64,000 nucleotides of DNA, taken from positions 154,851,774-154,915,773 of the forward strand of contig CM077115.1 of assembly GCA_039619475.1 (NCBI GenBank), read 5' to 3'. The notes under the pieces were generated by a model, which saw only the letters and a program-made list of their open reading frames with translations, did no database searches and had not been told where the DNA came from. This DNA is from Icerya purchasi (Eukaryota; Arthropoda; Insecta; Hemiptera; Monophlebidae). The number at the start of each line of letters is the position of its first letter. Within the stretch, counting starts at the first letter, position 1. The translations under genes and the position numbers were made by a program. Below, one piece after another: positions 32,857-46,320 of this stretch.

Positions 32857-35615
32857 GAAGCATTTTGCATTAAATCTGATTTGACATGGTTTAACAGACT
32901 GTGGCAGTGAGGGAAATCAGTTTTTAACAATTTAAATAATTTTACAACATTTTCGTTTATTATTATTGTCGGCTTTCAAGAAACATGAAAAGCTTTTCTT
33001 CCTTAGTACAATATTTAAAAACAACAAGAAGAACAATTTTTACACCCTGTTTCCTGTTTATCCTTCTGATTGCAGCGAGTTACTCAGTTTTTGTTTTTAA
33101 TTTGTACGGTTTTCTGTTTACGATTTATTTACATCAAATTCATTTATTTGTTGTTGTTTTTTTTCTCTGGTATTGATGGTCGAGAAAAGTACCTTTAATT
33201 CGAGTTTCAGATGAATGGGACTTTTGGAATCATATCAATCGCCGAGTAAACCATATTCGTTTTTTCGTCGCTATATTTCCGTAACTTCTTCAATTCTATT
33301 TGCATAAAACTTTTTTTTTTTTTTTTTTTTGTATAAGTTTTTGATTGAAGCATCAATAAAAAAAAAACAAACCTGCAAAAATGTGATACTAAAAATATAT
33401 TGATATATCGTATATATTTTTTTTTCCTTAAAAATATTTAAAAAAAAAAAAAAAAATGTTTCGATTCCGTAGCATCAGAGCCGCTAACACGCATCGCTTC
33501 AAAGCACGGAGAAAAGGAATATCGATTTTCGGAAACATATCGGATACATCAATTTCAGCAGCGTGTAGCTTTTCGCGCAAGATGGAACATTTAAACGTTC
33601 TTAAACATTTATTTTTGTACATTGCGCAATATAACGGTCGCGTTTTATTCAATTACGTCGCCGCTTTATTCGTCTTTTTCTTTCGTGTCAGTTTGTCTCC
33701 CGGAATTCTCGAATTATATCGCTTTGCGGCGCCGTGTAATTTAGAGTCTGAACATTTTTCCTCTATTCTATAATGTTCACCGAACGCGCACGTACACGGT
33801 CACATGTTTTACGAGCGTCATGACGTAGGCGGAATTGTCGAATAAAATGTATTCGGCGTGCGAGAAGCATTGCATATCATCCCATATTTAATTATCTCTG
33901 TTCTTTTTTTTTTTCATTTTTTTTTTCATTTTTTTTTCTTTTCATTATTCGCAAAAACGAAACCGAGATAAATTATTTTCTACCCGGTGAGATTTTAATC
34001 ATTTACACTTCTTTGTAGTTAACGTTTTAACGTTATAATTTCTTCTTTTTTTTTTTTTCTCACCTTTTTCGATTTAATCGTTTACCTATTGATTCCAAAT
34101 TTTAAAAGTTCAAATTTAACGTCGATGGGCGTTATAGCTGGCTGAATTGCGAACAATATTTATGCCCCCATTCTTTTATCGGAATTCCGGTTTGGTAACT
34201 TTCGTTCGAATAATTTTTAGTCGACTGCAGATTGTGCGGTACTCCGGTTTTTAGAAGAATAAAAAAAAAGGGTTTTTACGGTTTATCAGCATACCATTTT
34301 CAGAGCTAGTGTGCATAATCTTGCAAGTGGAGATTATGCAAGCTATTTCCGTTGCCTCTAGCATCTAAAGCGAATGATCCTTTTTATCATTTGCGAGACC
34401 CCCCCCTCCCCCCGGTTTAGGGTCGAAGCGTTTTTTGAACGGTACAACGGGAGGAACAGCGATATTTTCGACAATCAGAATAAGTACGATGAAAGTTAAC
34501 TGCGAAGTTTCTCGTTTCTCTTCCGTGTTTTGTCTGTCGAGAATGATTTTTATTTTAAATGAGATTTACGTTAATTTGAAATAATTCTACCTCTATCGAC
34601 GGCGAATGCAGTTATGAAACGGAAATTGGTTGCTTGCGTTTATTCAGAGACGACTCTGTTTTAAATCAGTGATTCGTAATCTAGGGAGTGTGGCTACGAA
34701 AATTTCATTAGAAATTTTCAAATTTCAAAATTTTTTAAACCAAATAGGTCTAGCGATTCCGGCGTTACTCTATAATTTTCCGCTTTGTAATTTCTGTCTA
34801 CTTTGCAATGCAACATTTGAATTACTACATCGAGGTTTTTTCGTTTGTTGCGTTTGAGTCTGCATTCGGTACGCGAAATCCATTAAATTAAATACTTTCG
34901 TCGCGATCAATATACGAAAATAATTACGTATAAAAGAAAAAAGGCGATCCCCGAATAGTTCCGAATTAATTCCGATCATTCGTTGTTTTATCATTTATGA
35001 ATAATTTAAAACTAGCGCGGGAGTATTTTTAATTGTTTTTTTTACACGGTTTATTTTGAATATATCGATTGCGGCAATATTATTGTATATTTAATATTAA
35101 TAAGTTTCGTTTTCGGATTTTTCTTTTTGTTTTCTTTATTATATGATGCTGATAGTCGGTAACACGATTATTTTGAAATAATTTAATATGCTGCGCGCGA
35201 ACAGTGTTGGAGAAGCGTTATTTTATCTTGTGAATTATTACAGTACTTAATCTAAATTAATAAGAATATATAATATGTACATTGGTAATAACAGAGATCA
35301 TTTACGCATGTATGTTCTTTAGGTATTAATTTAGTTATAAGTTGCTTAATCTTTATATTAAAATTAACAATTTGCTGCGTTACTAAATTTATTCGATCCA
35401 CACAACAAGCGTCGAAATTATTCCTTTTTTTTTTTTTTTTTTTTGACTCGATGGAATCGTTAACCAAATTCTAATAACCGAATTTTAATGTATACTTTTT
35501 TAACGAATTCTTTTGAAAAATAACTTAATTCTAACGAATACATTTTACGAATTCTTATTAATAATAACTTCATATTTTAAATAAAATTTCATTAGCTTAA
35601 TTCTCAAGAAACGGT
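32857..35615. other. No recognisable gene
   Basis: No supported gene. Homopolymers are frequent: T22 at 33309-33330, A15 near 33441, T-rich blocks 33904-34060, T20 at 35426-35445. The mirrored frames at 33428-33773 lie on both strands of the same DNA and neither shows a motif. Confidence 0.5.
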
Positions 35616-36256
35616 GGCAGCAAAACTACTTTAAAAATCGGCAACCAAGAAATAGAAAATGTAGACCAATTCAGGTACTTCTTGGGAGTGATGATAAATA
35701 CAGACGGAAAAGGTTGTAAAGAAATAGGAACGCGGATTGGTATGGCGAAAACGGCATTTAATAATTTGTACAAGGTGCTCGGAAATCAAAGCCTCAGTCT
35801 AAGTTTACGGAAAAGAATAATGGTTATGTACGGAGCGTATTAAAATACGCCTGTGAAACATGGACAATGGGAGCAGACTGCGAAGGGAAGATAGCCGCTT
35901 TGGAAATGTGGTGTTACAGACGATTGATGAAGATATCGTGGATCACACACACACAACAAATAGCGCTGTATTGACAAAAGTAGGAGAAGAAAAGTGAACA
36001 CTGCTGCAGGATATCGAAATCTGAAATACCTAGCTCATAAACCCGAGAAAATGGAATTTTCATGATGGCGGTGCAGGGGAAAATTCCTGGAAAATCAATA
36101 AGAGGAAGGAGACGGTTAGAATTAACAACAGCGAACCTACCAATAAATCCGCCGTGCAAAAACCTACAGAAGATAATAACTCTTTGCCGGGAACGAATAA
36201 TATGAATGTATGCAATCTCCTGACTCAGGAGAAGCAACTATGATGATGATGATGAT
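35616..36256 (+). pseudogene. RTE-like LINE RT C-terminal end
   Basis: Translation gives VDQFRYFLGVMINTDGK, EIGTRIGMAKTAFNNL, SLSLRKRIMVMYGAY, then YACETWTMGADCEGKIAALE and MWCYRRLMKISW: the conserved thumb and C-terminus of insect 'endonuclease-reverse transcriptase' LINEs (V..F.YLGS.I..DG....EI..RI..AK.AF; SL..RKR..K.YVW....YGCETWT; LEAFEMWC.RR.MKISW). A stop replaces part of the YGCETWT lead-in (35837-35845), later frames are broken, and a GKSIRGRRRLELTTANLP segment marks the end. The element terminates in an (ATG)n tail at 36239-36256, a typical simple-repeat tail of such LINEs. No RT palm or endonuclease: a 5'-truncated dead copy. Confidence 0.85.
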
Positions 36257-36350
36257 TCTACATATTACCCTGACTAGCCAGAAATTATCGAATATAATTA
36301 ACCAGAAAAATATTAAAATTATTTGTATAGTTCGCGTATACGAACTTTTA

Positions 36351-36353
<3 letters not shown>

Positions 36354-36381
<28 letters not shown>
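36354..36381. repeat. (TTA)n microsatellite
   Basis: Nine TTA/ATT units. Confidence 0.9.
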
Positions 36382-36383
<2 letters not shown>

Positions 36384-36702
36384 TACAACATCCGAGAATT
36401 TTCCTGAGCTTCTTAGTTATACTTAATACCTTATCATTTTTTATAAATTCTGTTATACCCTATTATGGCTAAAACACCATAACATGTTCTATTTTGATAG
36501 TTATTAAATATCAAATATCAAAATGCGGCATACAATTGTTTACGTTTTAAAGTGAATTTTAAAAGTGAATTCACCGGCTGATTTATAAAGCAGGAAATTT
36601 TTGTATGAGTATAAACATTAAAGAAATATAGTTTAAAAAAAAAAATATCCGTTTATTTCACAATTTCGCAGATTATATTTTTTTCACTGTATCTTGTTTA
36701 GA

Positions 36703-36733
36703 GTCGTGAGAGTTGTGAGAGTTGTGAGAGTTG
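36703..36733. repeat. 10-bp tandem repeat (GTTGTGAGAG)
   Basis: Three near-identical units. Confidence 0.85.
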
Positions 36734-36756
36734 AGCACTGATTATACAGAGCAAAA

Positions 36757-36953
36757 TGGAATTTAAAGAGAAAAAAACGGATGATTAATTGTTTATTTTA
36801 CCGATTAATTTAATAATTTTGTGACAATTGCGTACAATACACACACACTAATAAATAAATATATATATATATATATATATATATTGCATAAAATTGTCAC
36901 AAAATTACCAATAAAATAGAAAATCAATCATTTTTCTCTTTAAATACACGTAT
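36757..36953. mobile_element. Inverted repeat around a (TA)n tract, MITE-like
   Basis: The left arm (about 36757-36828) starts TTTAAAGAGAAAAA and ends TAATTTTGTGACAATT; the right arm (about 36888-36948) is the reverse complement with small gaps. The loop contains CA and TA repeats (36860-36884). Arms of 60-70 bp without coding sequence suggest a foldback MITE; no clear target duplication. Confidence 0.55.
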
Positions 36954-37684
36954 ATCAAATGAGTAAATGTATAATATTCCTTTAAATTAACCGCCAATAG
37001 AATCCATTCATAAGTTCAAAAACAACTTTATTTTTTTATTTTTTTATTTAGGTGCCATAAAAGCAGCTATACGGCTAGAGACACGGAGAGGATGTGTATT
37101 TCATATAAATTATCTCTGTTGTTGTATTATATATTTGTTTAGATTATGCGAATTGCGTTTATGGCTCTTGTGTTTTGATTGAAATTGACGGGGGATAAAT
37201 AACGTTGATTTTAAATGACTTATGTTCTTTTCTTTTTGTTTACGGGCGGCGGGGCATTTTTGCGTCCGTTTTTTGGAAAAGAATAGAGAGGAAGATATAT
37301 TTTTATGTTTCTGCTTTTATGGGCCAAAAAAATGTATACAAGTTTAGTCGTAGAGCCAAGATTCTAGAGTAATGAATATTCGTCCGCGATAACTGTTTTG
37401 TTTACGATTTCCCTTATGATGACAACACGTAAACATTGCCTGCATTCATCTCTGAATCAAGATCGCCAAAAAATGCGTCGGCATTTGAAGTGCCTGAATG
37501 TGCGAGCGAAAGGAACTCGTATGATTTTAGATCGCTCGCTTTTTAGTGATGCACGATCATTTTGACCACGCCTACGTCTTACAAGCCGCCGCCATATTGT
37601 ATGTATTACGAGTACGTTTTGCATCCCATGTACGCACGGTGCGTCGTATAATATCCATACATACATACACACGCATGTTTTCAA
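36954..37684. other. No recognisable gene
   Basis: Becomes richer in CpG from about 37440. No motif-bearing frame. Confidence 0.5.
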
Positions 37685-37711
37685 TTATATATATATATAT
37701 ATATATGTACA

Positions 37712-37742
<31 letters not shown>
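37685..37742. repeat. (AT)n(TG)n(GTAT)n microsatellite
   Basis: Three successive simple-repeat blocks. Confidence 0.95.
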
Positions 37743-40500
37743 CGAGAAAGACGTTAATTGACTAGCATAGGCGTGTATGTATAGTATGCGATGCGGTATT
37801 GGTAATTGCTTTATTTCATCACGATCGTTTTAATCTATAAAGACTACGTACTTCGGTGGACGTCCTAATGATACCACACACTGGTGGTAGTTCGACATTT
37901 CGTTTGTTTTAACGTTAGGCGCAGCGGCGTAAAACACATCAAAGGGATCATCATAGTTTCTTCGGTATCGATAATCATGAAGATGCATTTTTCGTTCATG
38001 ATTTTTCGGTTAATCCGTTGACCATGCTTGGATGGTGATTCGTATTCGATGGCTGCATCATGGTCACTTTGTGCCGTTGTGTGTGTGCGCGTGCATGATG
38101 GCAACAGCGAAAGTAGGAACGACAGCGTGCCTTCTCATAAGGCACGCTCGCGGCTCAGGAATCTGCAGTGTATCGCGTTGAATAGCGTTGCCGTGGTCGC
38201 AGTGAAAAACGACGATGACAAAGGACGAAAACGCCTACAACGAGTTTACCACCGGTGCTTCTTCTGCCTAGCCGGGCTTCGTTTGTTGGCAACGTGGCAA
38301 GACGCTCGTCGCACATTTCTAATAGTTCGTCATAGGTCATTGGACTGGCAGCGATTGTTGTACTTTGCCCTGCTCCGTACTGTTCCGGACTATCAGTCCT
38401 TTTCCCTCTCTCGCTCGCGCGCGCTTTACCTGTTATAGGTATTCGATCTTATCGATGGAAATTAATTTTTAATTTAAAGCCGCTTCGGTCCTCATATGTC
38501 GTCGCGACCTTGATCTCGTCGGCTTTAACGATAATTAAAAGTATCGATCTAAATTCAATTGTTATCAGCCCGACTGACTGGGAATTGGTCGACGCGACCA
38601 ATATGATTGCTAGCTCTATACCGATTACTACGCTATTTCGGTTCTATTGACTTCGGCTGTACTTCTTGTCTGGAAGTGTGAAAGTTGCGCCCTCTCAGTT
38701 CGCTACGATTATACAAACGACACGATGACTGCTTCGGATCGAAGAAATAATTTTATTGCGCGACGTTTGTGGTTTTGGAAAATTATCTTTCATCAGCAAA
38801 AAAAAATCAGAACAAAACCCCAGAGTCATAGTTTGGAGATGACCTTAATGAATGGGTTATCATTCGCGCGTAAATAATTGATACATTTGCACCATGTTAG
38901 AAATAGTCTGTCACGGCTGCGAGTAGAAGAAAAAAGTCGAATTTACCGCTAAACGTGTTCTAATTTAATTGTTCCGTACAGTAATCGACAGGAAGTACGC
39001 AAAAAACGGTTTTTTGCAATAAATGGCGAAAGAAAGACCGGAAGTAAGTTTTGGTAATTAGTTAGCTGCTGCTGGTCCATTCCCTGTCCGTGTTTTTTTC
39101 CGATTTCGCCGTAAAGTCGATATCGCCGTCCACCGTCTGTTGCGCTAATACGTAATGTCACGCTTGGAAATATACGGGGAAAGGGTTAATCTAAATTTGT
39201 CACGCTATCTGCCACGCTAAATCGGTGCTCTGCATTGCTCGTCCAGCTGAACGTGGCTGCCGTCGACTAGAGCTGGTTGCGTACGGAGATGTAGTTTACA
39301 AGAAATTCTATGTATACATGCGCGCCTAAAATCTGCAGTACTGAACATGTTTACTACTTGGCGATGATATCGGAAAAGGTTAGCGAAAATTAACGTGTAA
39401 CGGCGTGTGCGTAAGCGTGAGTGTGGGTGTGCTATGTTTGGTTCATCTGCCGTATAAGTTGTCAGAGATAAAAGCGCAGACCCCGGACTGCGATATTTCG
39501 AAAAATACTACGATTAGACTAAGGTCGCCGTCGCAGTTTATAATTGCTGGAAATGTCACGATTTTTCTCTGCCGGCACGATCTTTCTAGTTGATGGAGCG
39601 GGTGAGCAGGAACTGAGCATGTATCGGACACAAAAAAAGTGGGTGGCTAGTCACTCGTTGTCTCCAATTTGCGTTTACAATTCCAGTTGAAGGAGCACAG
39701 TAGTAATTAGTTAGTAGGTTCTTTTGTAGTTCGGATGTTACGGAATGAGATTCCCCCCCCCCCCATTTGCTGCACTCTTTGCAGTAGGAGGAGGAGAGTA
39801 AACGATTTAAAATTCCAGCGATCAGATGAAACTGGATTTAGAGATGCGTAGAGGTGAAGAATACGAAATGATGCAAAAGATACGGTCAAAAACATAGAAT
39901 ACGCGGCGGAGTCGAGAAATTTGAACGCGAACGGTGATGGCCAGGTAAAACGGGAGATCTACACATGCGGGGTAGCGCTTGCTTTAGTGGAAATGTCGGA
40001 AGATGACTGCGTAGCCTATCGAAAGCGGATACGACGAAGGACATCTCAAATGCGGTTAGTATTGAACCGAAAATTATTGCCGGCAAACAAAGACTCGCGA
40101 AAATTTGTGAGAAACTTAACAAGACGGGCGAGGAAAGAGACTTGAACCTCCGACTTCTATGAAAGTGTTGGTTGAAAGAAGATTCGGTCATATTTTTTGA
40201 TTCTGGTCCGATCGGAAAATGTCGAATATTTCTCGCTGACATTATTAAGGATTCTTTTATAATTAAAAAAAAAAGAAAAGAAAAAGGAGATAAAGGGAAA
40301 AAGATTTTATAATTCTCTCTTTTTTAGTCTGTGCTGTATATGTAAGCTAGAAGGTAAAAAGCTATCCTAAATCGCTTTTATTCTCAATAATATGCCGGTT
40401 TTATCTTGGTGTACATTAATATGAAAAAAATTGTTTTTTCTCATTATATTTATTTTTTTTACGGTAGTAACGCATTATCAGAATTTGCTGCCTATTCACA
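37743..40500. other. No recognisable gene; G+C-richer, repeat-poor
   Basis: Between 37.8 and 39.7 kb the sequence is visibly richer in G+C and CpG than the rest and has no recognised transposon. A 136-codon frame (38028-38438) has no homology I recognise and a Ser/Arg-rich low-complexity C-terminus. A perfect 10-bp stem with 5-nt loop (agcgtgcctt/aaggcacgct) is at 38124-38148. This is the most likely place for a host promoter or untranslated exon, but nothing decides it. Confidence 0.4.
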
Positions 40501-41371
40501 TCAAGTTAAACTTGTAGAAGACATCGGATTTATGCACGTATTGTAGGAATTTATATCTTTTGGAACCGAGAGTTTTTTTTTTTTTTTTTTGTAATTCTGA
40601 TACGTGGTAAATACGAGCAAGAACTTAAGTGAATTGCGGAGTTTAAAAAGTTTTTTACTCTGCACTATAAACATACACATTTTGAAAACTAAAAAAATTC
40701 TGGTTCCAAACGAAATAACAACGTTTCTTCTTGTTTTTTTTTTCCAGTTTTCGGGTACTCGAAACTTTCTAAACACAGATACCCATATCGCGCTGGGGAA
40801 TGCGATAAATTTCACCCAGAAAAGATCCTCCTCTACTACTCCCTGACGGGCCGGTGGGCAGTAAATGAAGCGAATTTTTGTAGGTGTAAGCGTTACGCTC
40901 AACTCCTTCCGTTGATTTATAACTGTTAAAAAATTCAGCATATTTGTACTTTTATTTATTTTTTTTTTTTTTGTGAAAGCGAACCGCGATTGGCTCGCGA
41001 AATCTCATCCTCACCATAAATAAATGTTGCCTAGATGATAATATTAGCTCCGTCGGGACTGGTAATAAAATTCGTAATTATTTTGAAGTACGCTTCGATC
41101 GTGCACTCGCGTTCAGATGACGACACGCAGCCGGCAGTAGGAAAAAGAAAATAAACAAGAACAGGAATATATTTAAATAAATTGATTGCAGTAAGTATTG
41201 CCGCCAAACGATAAGAAGAACAAAAAACGAAAATTATTAATCCGATTCTGAATAGTGACATTGCTGCTTCGTGTGTGTGCGTGCGCGTATTATTTTATTA
41301 TTGAAAATAGTGCTAAATGATTCGGATAAAATAATAACGTTATCATCTAGACGTGTATATTATTGTTTCAG
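40501..41371. other. No recognisable gene
   Basis: The minus-strand frame 40501-40941 is 146 codons, one of the longest in the window, but includes Lys runs from a T-tract (40571-40590) and no known motif. Treated as chance. Confidence 0.45.
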
Positions 41372-41482
41372 TCTTTAAAGTTGTGCCAACGAAGAACGCG
41401 AACCTGCTGGTTGAACGGATTACATTAGTCGACCATTGAAATTCTGTTCGGTGAATTCGAAGAATTGCTGCGCGCTCCCTCT
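41372..41482 (+). other. Candidate noncoding exon before a 59-bp intron
   Basis: An acceptor-like tattgtttcag precedes 41372, and a perfect donor GTAAGT follows 41482. The next 59 bp end in a strong polypyrimidine acceptor, ttttctctttcag (41541), the size of a minimal insect intron. None of the three frames stays open through both flanks (the best has a stop after 21 codons), so if real it is untranslated. Motif matches of this kind occur by chance. Confidence 0.25.
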
Positions 41483-41541
41483 GTAAGTAATTATTTAATT
41501 TGTACGGTGGCGATAAATTGTTTTTTAATTTTCTCTTTCAG

Positions 41542-44500
41542 CTGCAGAATCAACGCGATTTTCCCGCCTATTATTAAACTGCAACGTTGATGTCTGTTCG
41601 CGAATTGTATTTTTATTTCGACGGTTCGTTCGCGGTTAATTGTTTCACCTAAAGGCGAATTACTCTGACGGGCGTTATTGGCGGTGTTTCGATCTCGCTG
41701 CTAAATCACACCGAAAGCTGTTTGTTTACGATTGCCGCCTCCTTGATATTCCACATATCGCACCCCCTGACTATATTTGCGATAAAAACTAGCGCGAGAC
41801 TGTTTCCGAAAATCCATCTGACCTGTATTAATCGGAGAAATATATCGTATCATGATATCCTTTTGCTTTCGTATTTGTTACGGAATTTGTTTTGCGCGTG
41901 TCTTCGTCTGCTTTCATAATGTAAAGTTCGCATTTTCTGTCTAGAACGAAACCGCTATTATCTTGGTTTTTTAAATTTGCGATCGAACTACATTGCTTTT
42001 TTCGTTTTTTTCCCCTTAAAATATTACGAACGCGCATAAACTAAACACACGGGTCTATTAGCTAATAAATAGTTTCTGGCGTATTTATGGGCTTAATTAA
42101 ATTTTTCTATTACTACCTGGCATTTGCGTAAAAGTGTTAGTTCGAATGCTATTTGTGTTTTGATTTAATTTTAATTCACTTCTTAATTGAATGCGTTATG
42201 TAGTTTAGGTATAATAAAAGTGCGAGAAAACCCGGTATATCATTCGCATTACAATAAAACAAATTTACGAACATGTATAGAATTTTTTTTTTTTTTTTTT
42301 TTTTTATTGCAAAATTATACCGGATCGATCAATTATTAACTAATTTTAAAAGTTATTCGCAACAAATACCGATGAATCGTGTAGTAGTCTAAAAGTAAGG
42401 CATGCTACGAAACAAATTGATTACAAATGTCACACGACAATGGAAAAAAAAAAAAAAACGAAAAGTGGTCCACTTATAGGACATTGCAAAAGTTCCCTAT
42501 TATCGTCGGAGTTCTAACGATTAAAATAAATAATTTATCGGTAGAAATAAAATGGGTAATCAGGTATAATATGTATACCACTTAAATATAAATAAAATAC
42601 GGCCGATTATCAATCTTTTGTGCGGCTGAATCTGAACTTTTGAATATATGCATACCAACTTCGAAGTCGAGTTCGCTATCGTATAGTCTATGTCAGTCTA
42701 ACAGCGCAGTGCTTGGCGACTTAGTCGAACGTGCGTGCCGCGCAAAATGTGTAGTGAAATTGGTAGAAAAATGTCGCAAGTTCGTTAAGCCGGACGGTAG
42801 GAAAACAACTACGGGTTGAAGCATAATTTTCACTTGAAATTTTTACCCGACATCATCGAATGGTGTAAATTCTCTCTATTTTTGCAACGTTATTAAAAAA
42901 AGCCAGTTTCGTCCGTAGTTATGAATTTAATAGGTTTATATTAGCAGTGGACGTTGTCGGTCATTCGGTAATTCTGTCGAATGTAGCCAATAAGGAGGAG
43001 GCGGTTAGAGAGTGTAGGCGTCGTGTTTGTCTGAGATGATGAAGAACTTACATTGCATTGCATGTTGGCGTACTTATTAGCTGACCTAGAAATTACAAAC
43101 GATATTCTTCTTCGTCACTCTAAATTATTTTGGTACCCGATGTCAGCCCGGGGGGCAGATAGAGAATACCGTTATTATTGTTTTAATTAACAATGTGCCG
43201 CGCTTGTCTCGATTTCCACGTCTCGTCTCCGCATCCGGAACGGATGTCACGATAAGTGTCTCTGGTCGTCAGCGGGAACTTTTGATGGTGCAAATTTCAC
43301 AGCGAAAAAATATTTATAGCTGTATAGATTAATCGGAACAACAACAAAAGCTGCCGTTGTCTCGATGTTCAACAGAACAGCGTCAACCTTAATATTGGTC
43401 ATTATTATTTTTACTTCAGTACGATGATGAAATTTACATTTTACGCGTAATTAATTATAGCCTGGTTAACACGTTTTTCTTTAAGCGATGAAACTGAAAT
43501 GTTGCCAAAAAATTGTAATTTAATAATCACGTTAGAATAACGCCATTTATTTATTTATTTATTTATTTTTTTTTTACGAATAATAATACCATCTATTTAT
43601 TATCTGGTCGAAGCTGCACATCTTTTCACGGCTCCGGAATATTATGAAGAAAACTTCCGATAAACTTTTTTATCATTCTGTTAAGAAGCCTTTTGAAAAA
43701 TACGTTGTGGCTTACCTATAATACACGTTTGTGTATGTGCGTTTTTAATTAATAATTTAAAAAAAATAAAATCAGGAATTTTTTATCGAACAAACATTCG
43801 GGACTGAACGTTTTTTATAAACTATATCGTATACGTTCTTTAATAACGGAAGCAATTTTAAAATTTTGAAACTTTTTGTCTTCGCAAAGTGGACGCGTAC
43901 ATTATTAATACTATTACGCATGTATATTATTATCTGTTATTGAGATTGATTTTATTGAAAGTATCACCAACATGTCTTTAACTATTCCATTTTTGAGATG
44001 GTATATGCATCTTACTACTTCAAGGGAAACAGTTGGCAGACGCAGCCGTTTCAAAGGTTTTCGGTAAATACTTGTATTTAAGCGTAATTTTTTATTTTAT
44101 CTGATTACTTTTTCAAATTCATTAATTAGCCGGCGAGTTGGATAAATAGCGTATTTATGAGCTGTGAAAACATTTCGAAAGTTTCGTTATTTAAGTCGCG
44201 TTACAGTGTGAATGAAAACCGCGATGCGCGCAATAATAGTCTGTGCTCATCGGAGCTAGCGATAATAATAATAGGATCGGAGAGACTGTTTGCGGTGGAC
44301 CTTAGAAGAAGGCGTTACGTAATGGAGTTACGTTGTAAGTTTTTTCATTTGAAGGCGTATGTGAATATGCATATACTTCGAGAGAATTCCTTCCTCCCCT
44401 ATTTGGCCTTCTGTCTCATGTTAGAGATTTTTCGCTTTTCAGTCTCATAATAATCCCCTTATAATTAGCGCACATTAGCTGCGACTCTATGACATTTAGT

Positions 44501-46002
44501 TGTAAAGAGCTACTACCTATTCTCACCTGTGGTATTGTTCCTTTCATGCTTAATGCGTCTTTCCCACGATAATGACCTTTTTCAAGTTTCTCAATTATTA
44601 CTTTAAAATTATTGTTCATTATTTTTTATGACGCGGTTGTAAGATCTCTTTTTTTTTTTTTCTTCAAATTTTGCATTTAGTTTTTAAATCGGAAATCTAC
44701 TTTAAAAAAAAACCAACTTCGATTGAAGTTTAAAAGCACGTAGTCAAAGTAATTTTTCGTGTTTTTTTTTTTTTTTTTTAATACTGCCGAAATTCTCCGA
44801 TGATTCAGCATTTTCAGTGCATATCACTCTCGGTTTAATACTTAAAATATGCAGAACTTATAAAATTCCATTGAAAAGTGCGAATATGTACTATTATAAT
44901 GAGATTTGAGTACCACCTGTGTTTATCGATACTTATATCTTTGTATGGAAATATTGACGACTGGTACACTTTCGAATGAGTAAAGAATCATTACAATTCT
45001 CCAAAGAGATCACATTTTTTTATGTTATTTGATGACTACTGGATATGTTCACCGATATTCAGTGGTGTACCCATACCGAACCATCATTGCTTGTGCATTT
45101 TCCAATGAGCGAGAAATCATTAAATTGGTCTACATGAGGTATGCGTGGACGAACGTTTAAAAAACATATGCGACGAATATGTAACTCCCCCCCTCTTTTT
45201 TTTTTTTGGAAGAAATTATCGATCTGCTAAAAACGAACTAACAAGTTACGGAGTGTCATACGTATCAATATGAGCTAAGATAGAAGCAAAACGAGCCGTT
45301 GTGAGTTACTTGTAACAAAAATTATTTACCAAGTCAATGTATAGGTTCCATATTATGTCGCAATAACGAATCTCTTTTCTCGAAGAAAGCCTTTGCTACT
45401 GTGTAAGGTAATACAAACCAATATTACTGTCGACTAAACTGATCAGAGATAGCTTGGGTGTAGTATTCAATAAGCGTCTAACATTTATTAATATTTAAGC
45501 ATAAAAGCAGACCATATACCTACATTGTTCAGTGCTAAATTATATCTCATTGTAAATAATAAAATGATATTTTTTAAAATGTTAATGAGACAATCATAAC
45601 GTATGCTTGATTAGTATGGTCTTCTATTTTTGATACTACGTACTATAAATTATGACCACAAAATAGGCGCTTGAGATGTGCTGTATTAGGTGCTAATCGA
45701 TATGAACAAATTGTGGAAATGGACGAATATATAGTGTCATTCTGAATGATTTTGTTTTTGGCGTTATTCGTAAGTTTTGCAGCAGGTGTCAGCATCATAA
45801 TAATCAGCTGGTTAAAACAGTTGGGAATTATGATTTTTGACGCATAGAGCATATGTATATTAAACATAAACATCGTAGGTCTAAGCGTAATATATTAATA
45901 TAAAAATATGTCGATTTAATTGATGTGTATGGTATAAAAAAAAGTTGATTTTTCGAGGTATTTTTTGGAAGTGTTTTACTTTAATTGTACCGTTTCATAG
46001 TT
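41542..46002. other. No recognisable gene
   Basis: 4.4 kb with no supported gene. 42.65-43.3 kb is locally G+C-richer, with GCCAAT (42987-42993) and an initiator-like TCAGTC (42693-42698), not enough to call a promoter. A TTTA-repeat lies at 43545-43570; T-tracts are common. Confidence 0.45.
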
Positions 46003-46007
46003 TTATA

Positions 46008-46075
<68 letters not shown>

Positions 46076-46090
46076 TAAATATAAATATAA
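46003..46090. repeat. (TA)n followed by (AAATAT)n
   Basis: A TA tract of about 68 bp and then three AAATAT units. Left border of the next element. Confidence 0.95.
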
Positions 46091-46320
46091 ACTTGGTCCT
46101 CCGTGCTTCGCAAGGGGTTCCGCCCCTTGGTTTGCCTAAGGACACCTCTAGACCTCTAGCTCTACCACCACTTTGTATAGAACGAGATAAATTGATAACA
46201 TCATTCTTTCTGACTGCGCGACAAAAAAAAAAAATAAATCTTTATTTAATGTCATATTTTGGGATAAATTTTTGTGACCGGAAAAGTAATAGGGGTCAGT
46301 CTAAGAATGACGCCATTAAT
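46091..46320 (+). mobile_element. (TA)n-flanked element, copy 3 (diverged)
   Basis: Carries the family's start motif CTTCGCAAGGGGTTCCGCCC (a small hairpin AAGGGG..CCCCTT), CACTTTGTATA in the middle, and the end GGGTCAGTCTAAGAATGACG then CCATTAAT and a TA tract. The end resembles GGGGTAGCCTAAGAATTACG then TTGTAATTAAT of copies 1 and 2. Shorter (230 bp) and a different subfamily from copies 1 and 2. Confidence 0.65.

Noticed and set aside
33428..33773. Overlapping 74- and 105-codon frames on opposite strands
   Set aside because: Mirror frames over the same bases without motifs; typical of chance.
38028..38438. 136-codon plus-strand frame as a host gene
   Set aside because: No recognisable domain, low-complexity Ser/Arg end, and no splice or start context. 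Frames of this length arise by chance in the G+C-richer part of the window.
40501..40941. 146-codon minus-strand frame as a gene
   Set aside because: Includes a Lys run from a T-tract and has no family motif; another frame covers the same DNA on the opposite strand.
42650..43030. Core promoter (TCAGTC initiator, downstream element, CCAAT)
   Set aside because: The downstream-element match is one base out of register, no TATA is present, and these motifs are too short to count alone.
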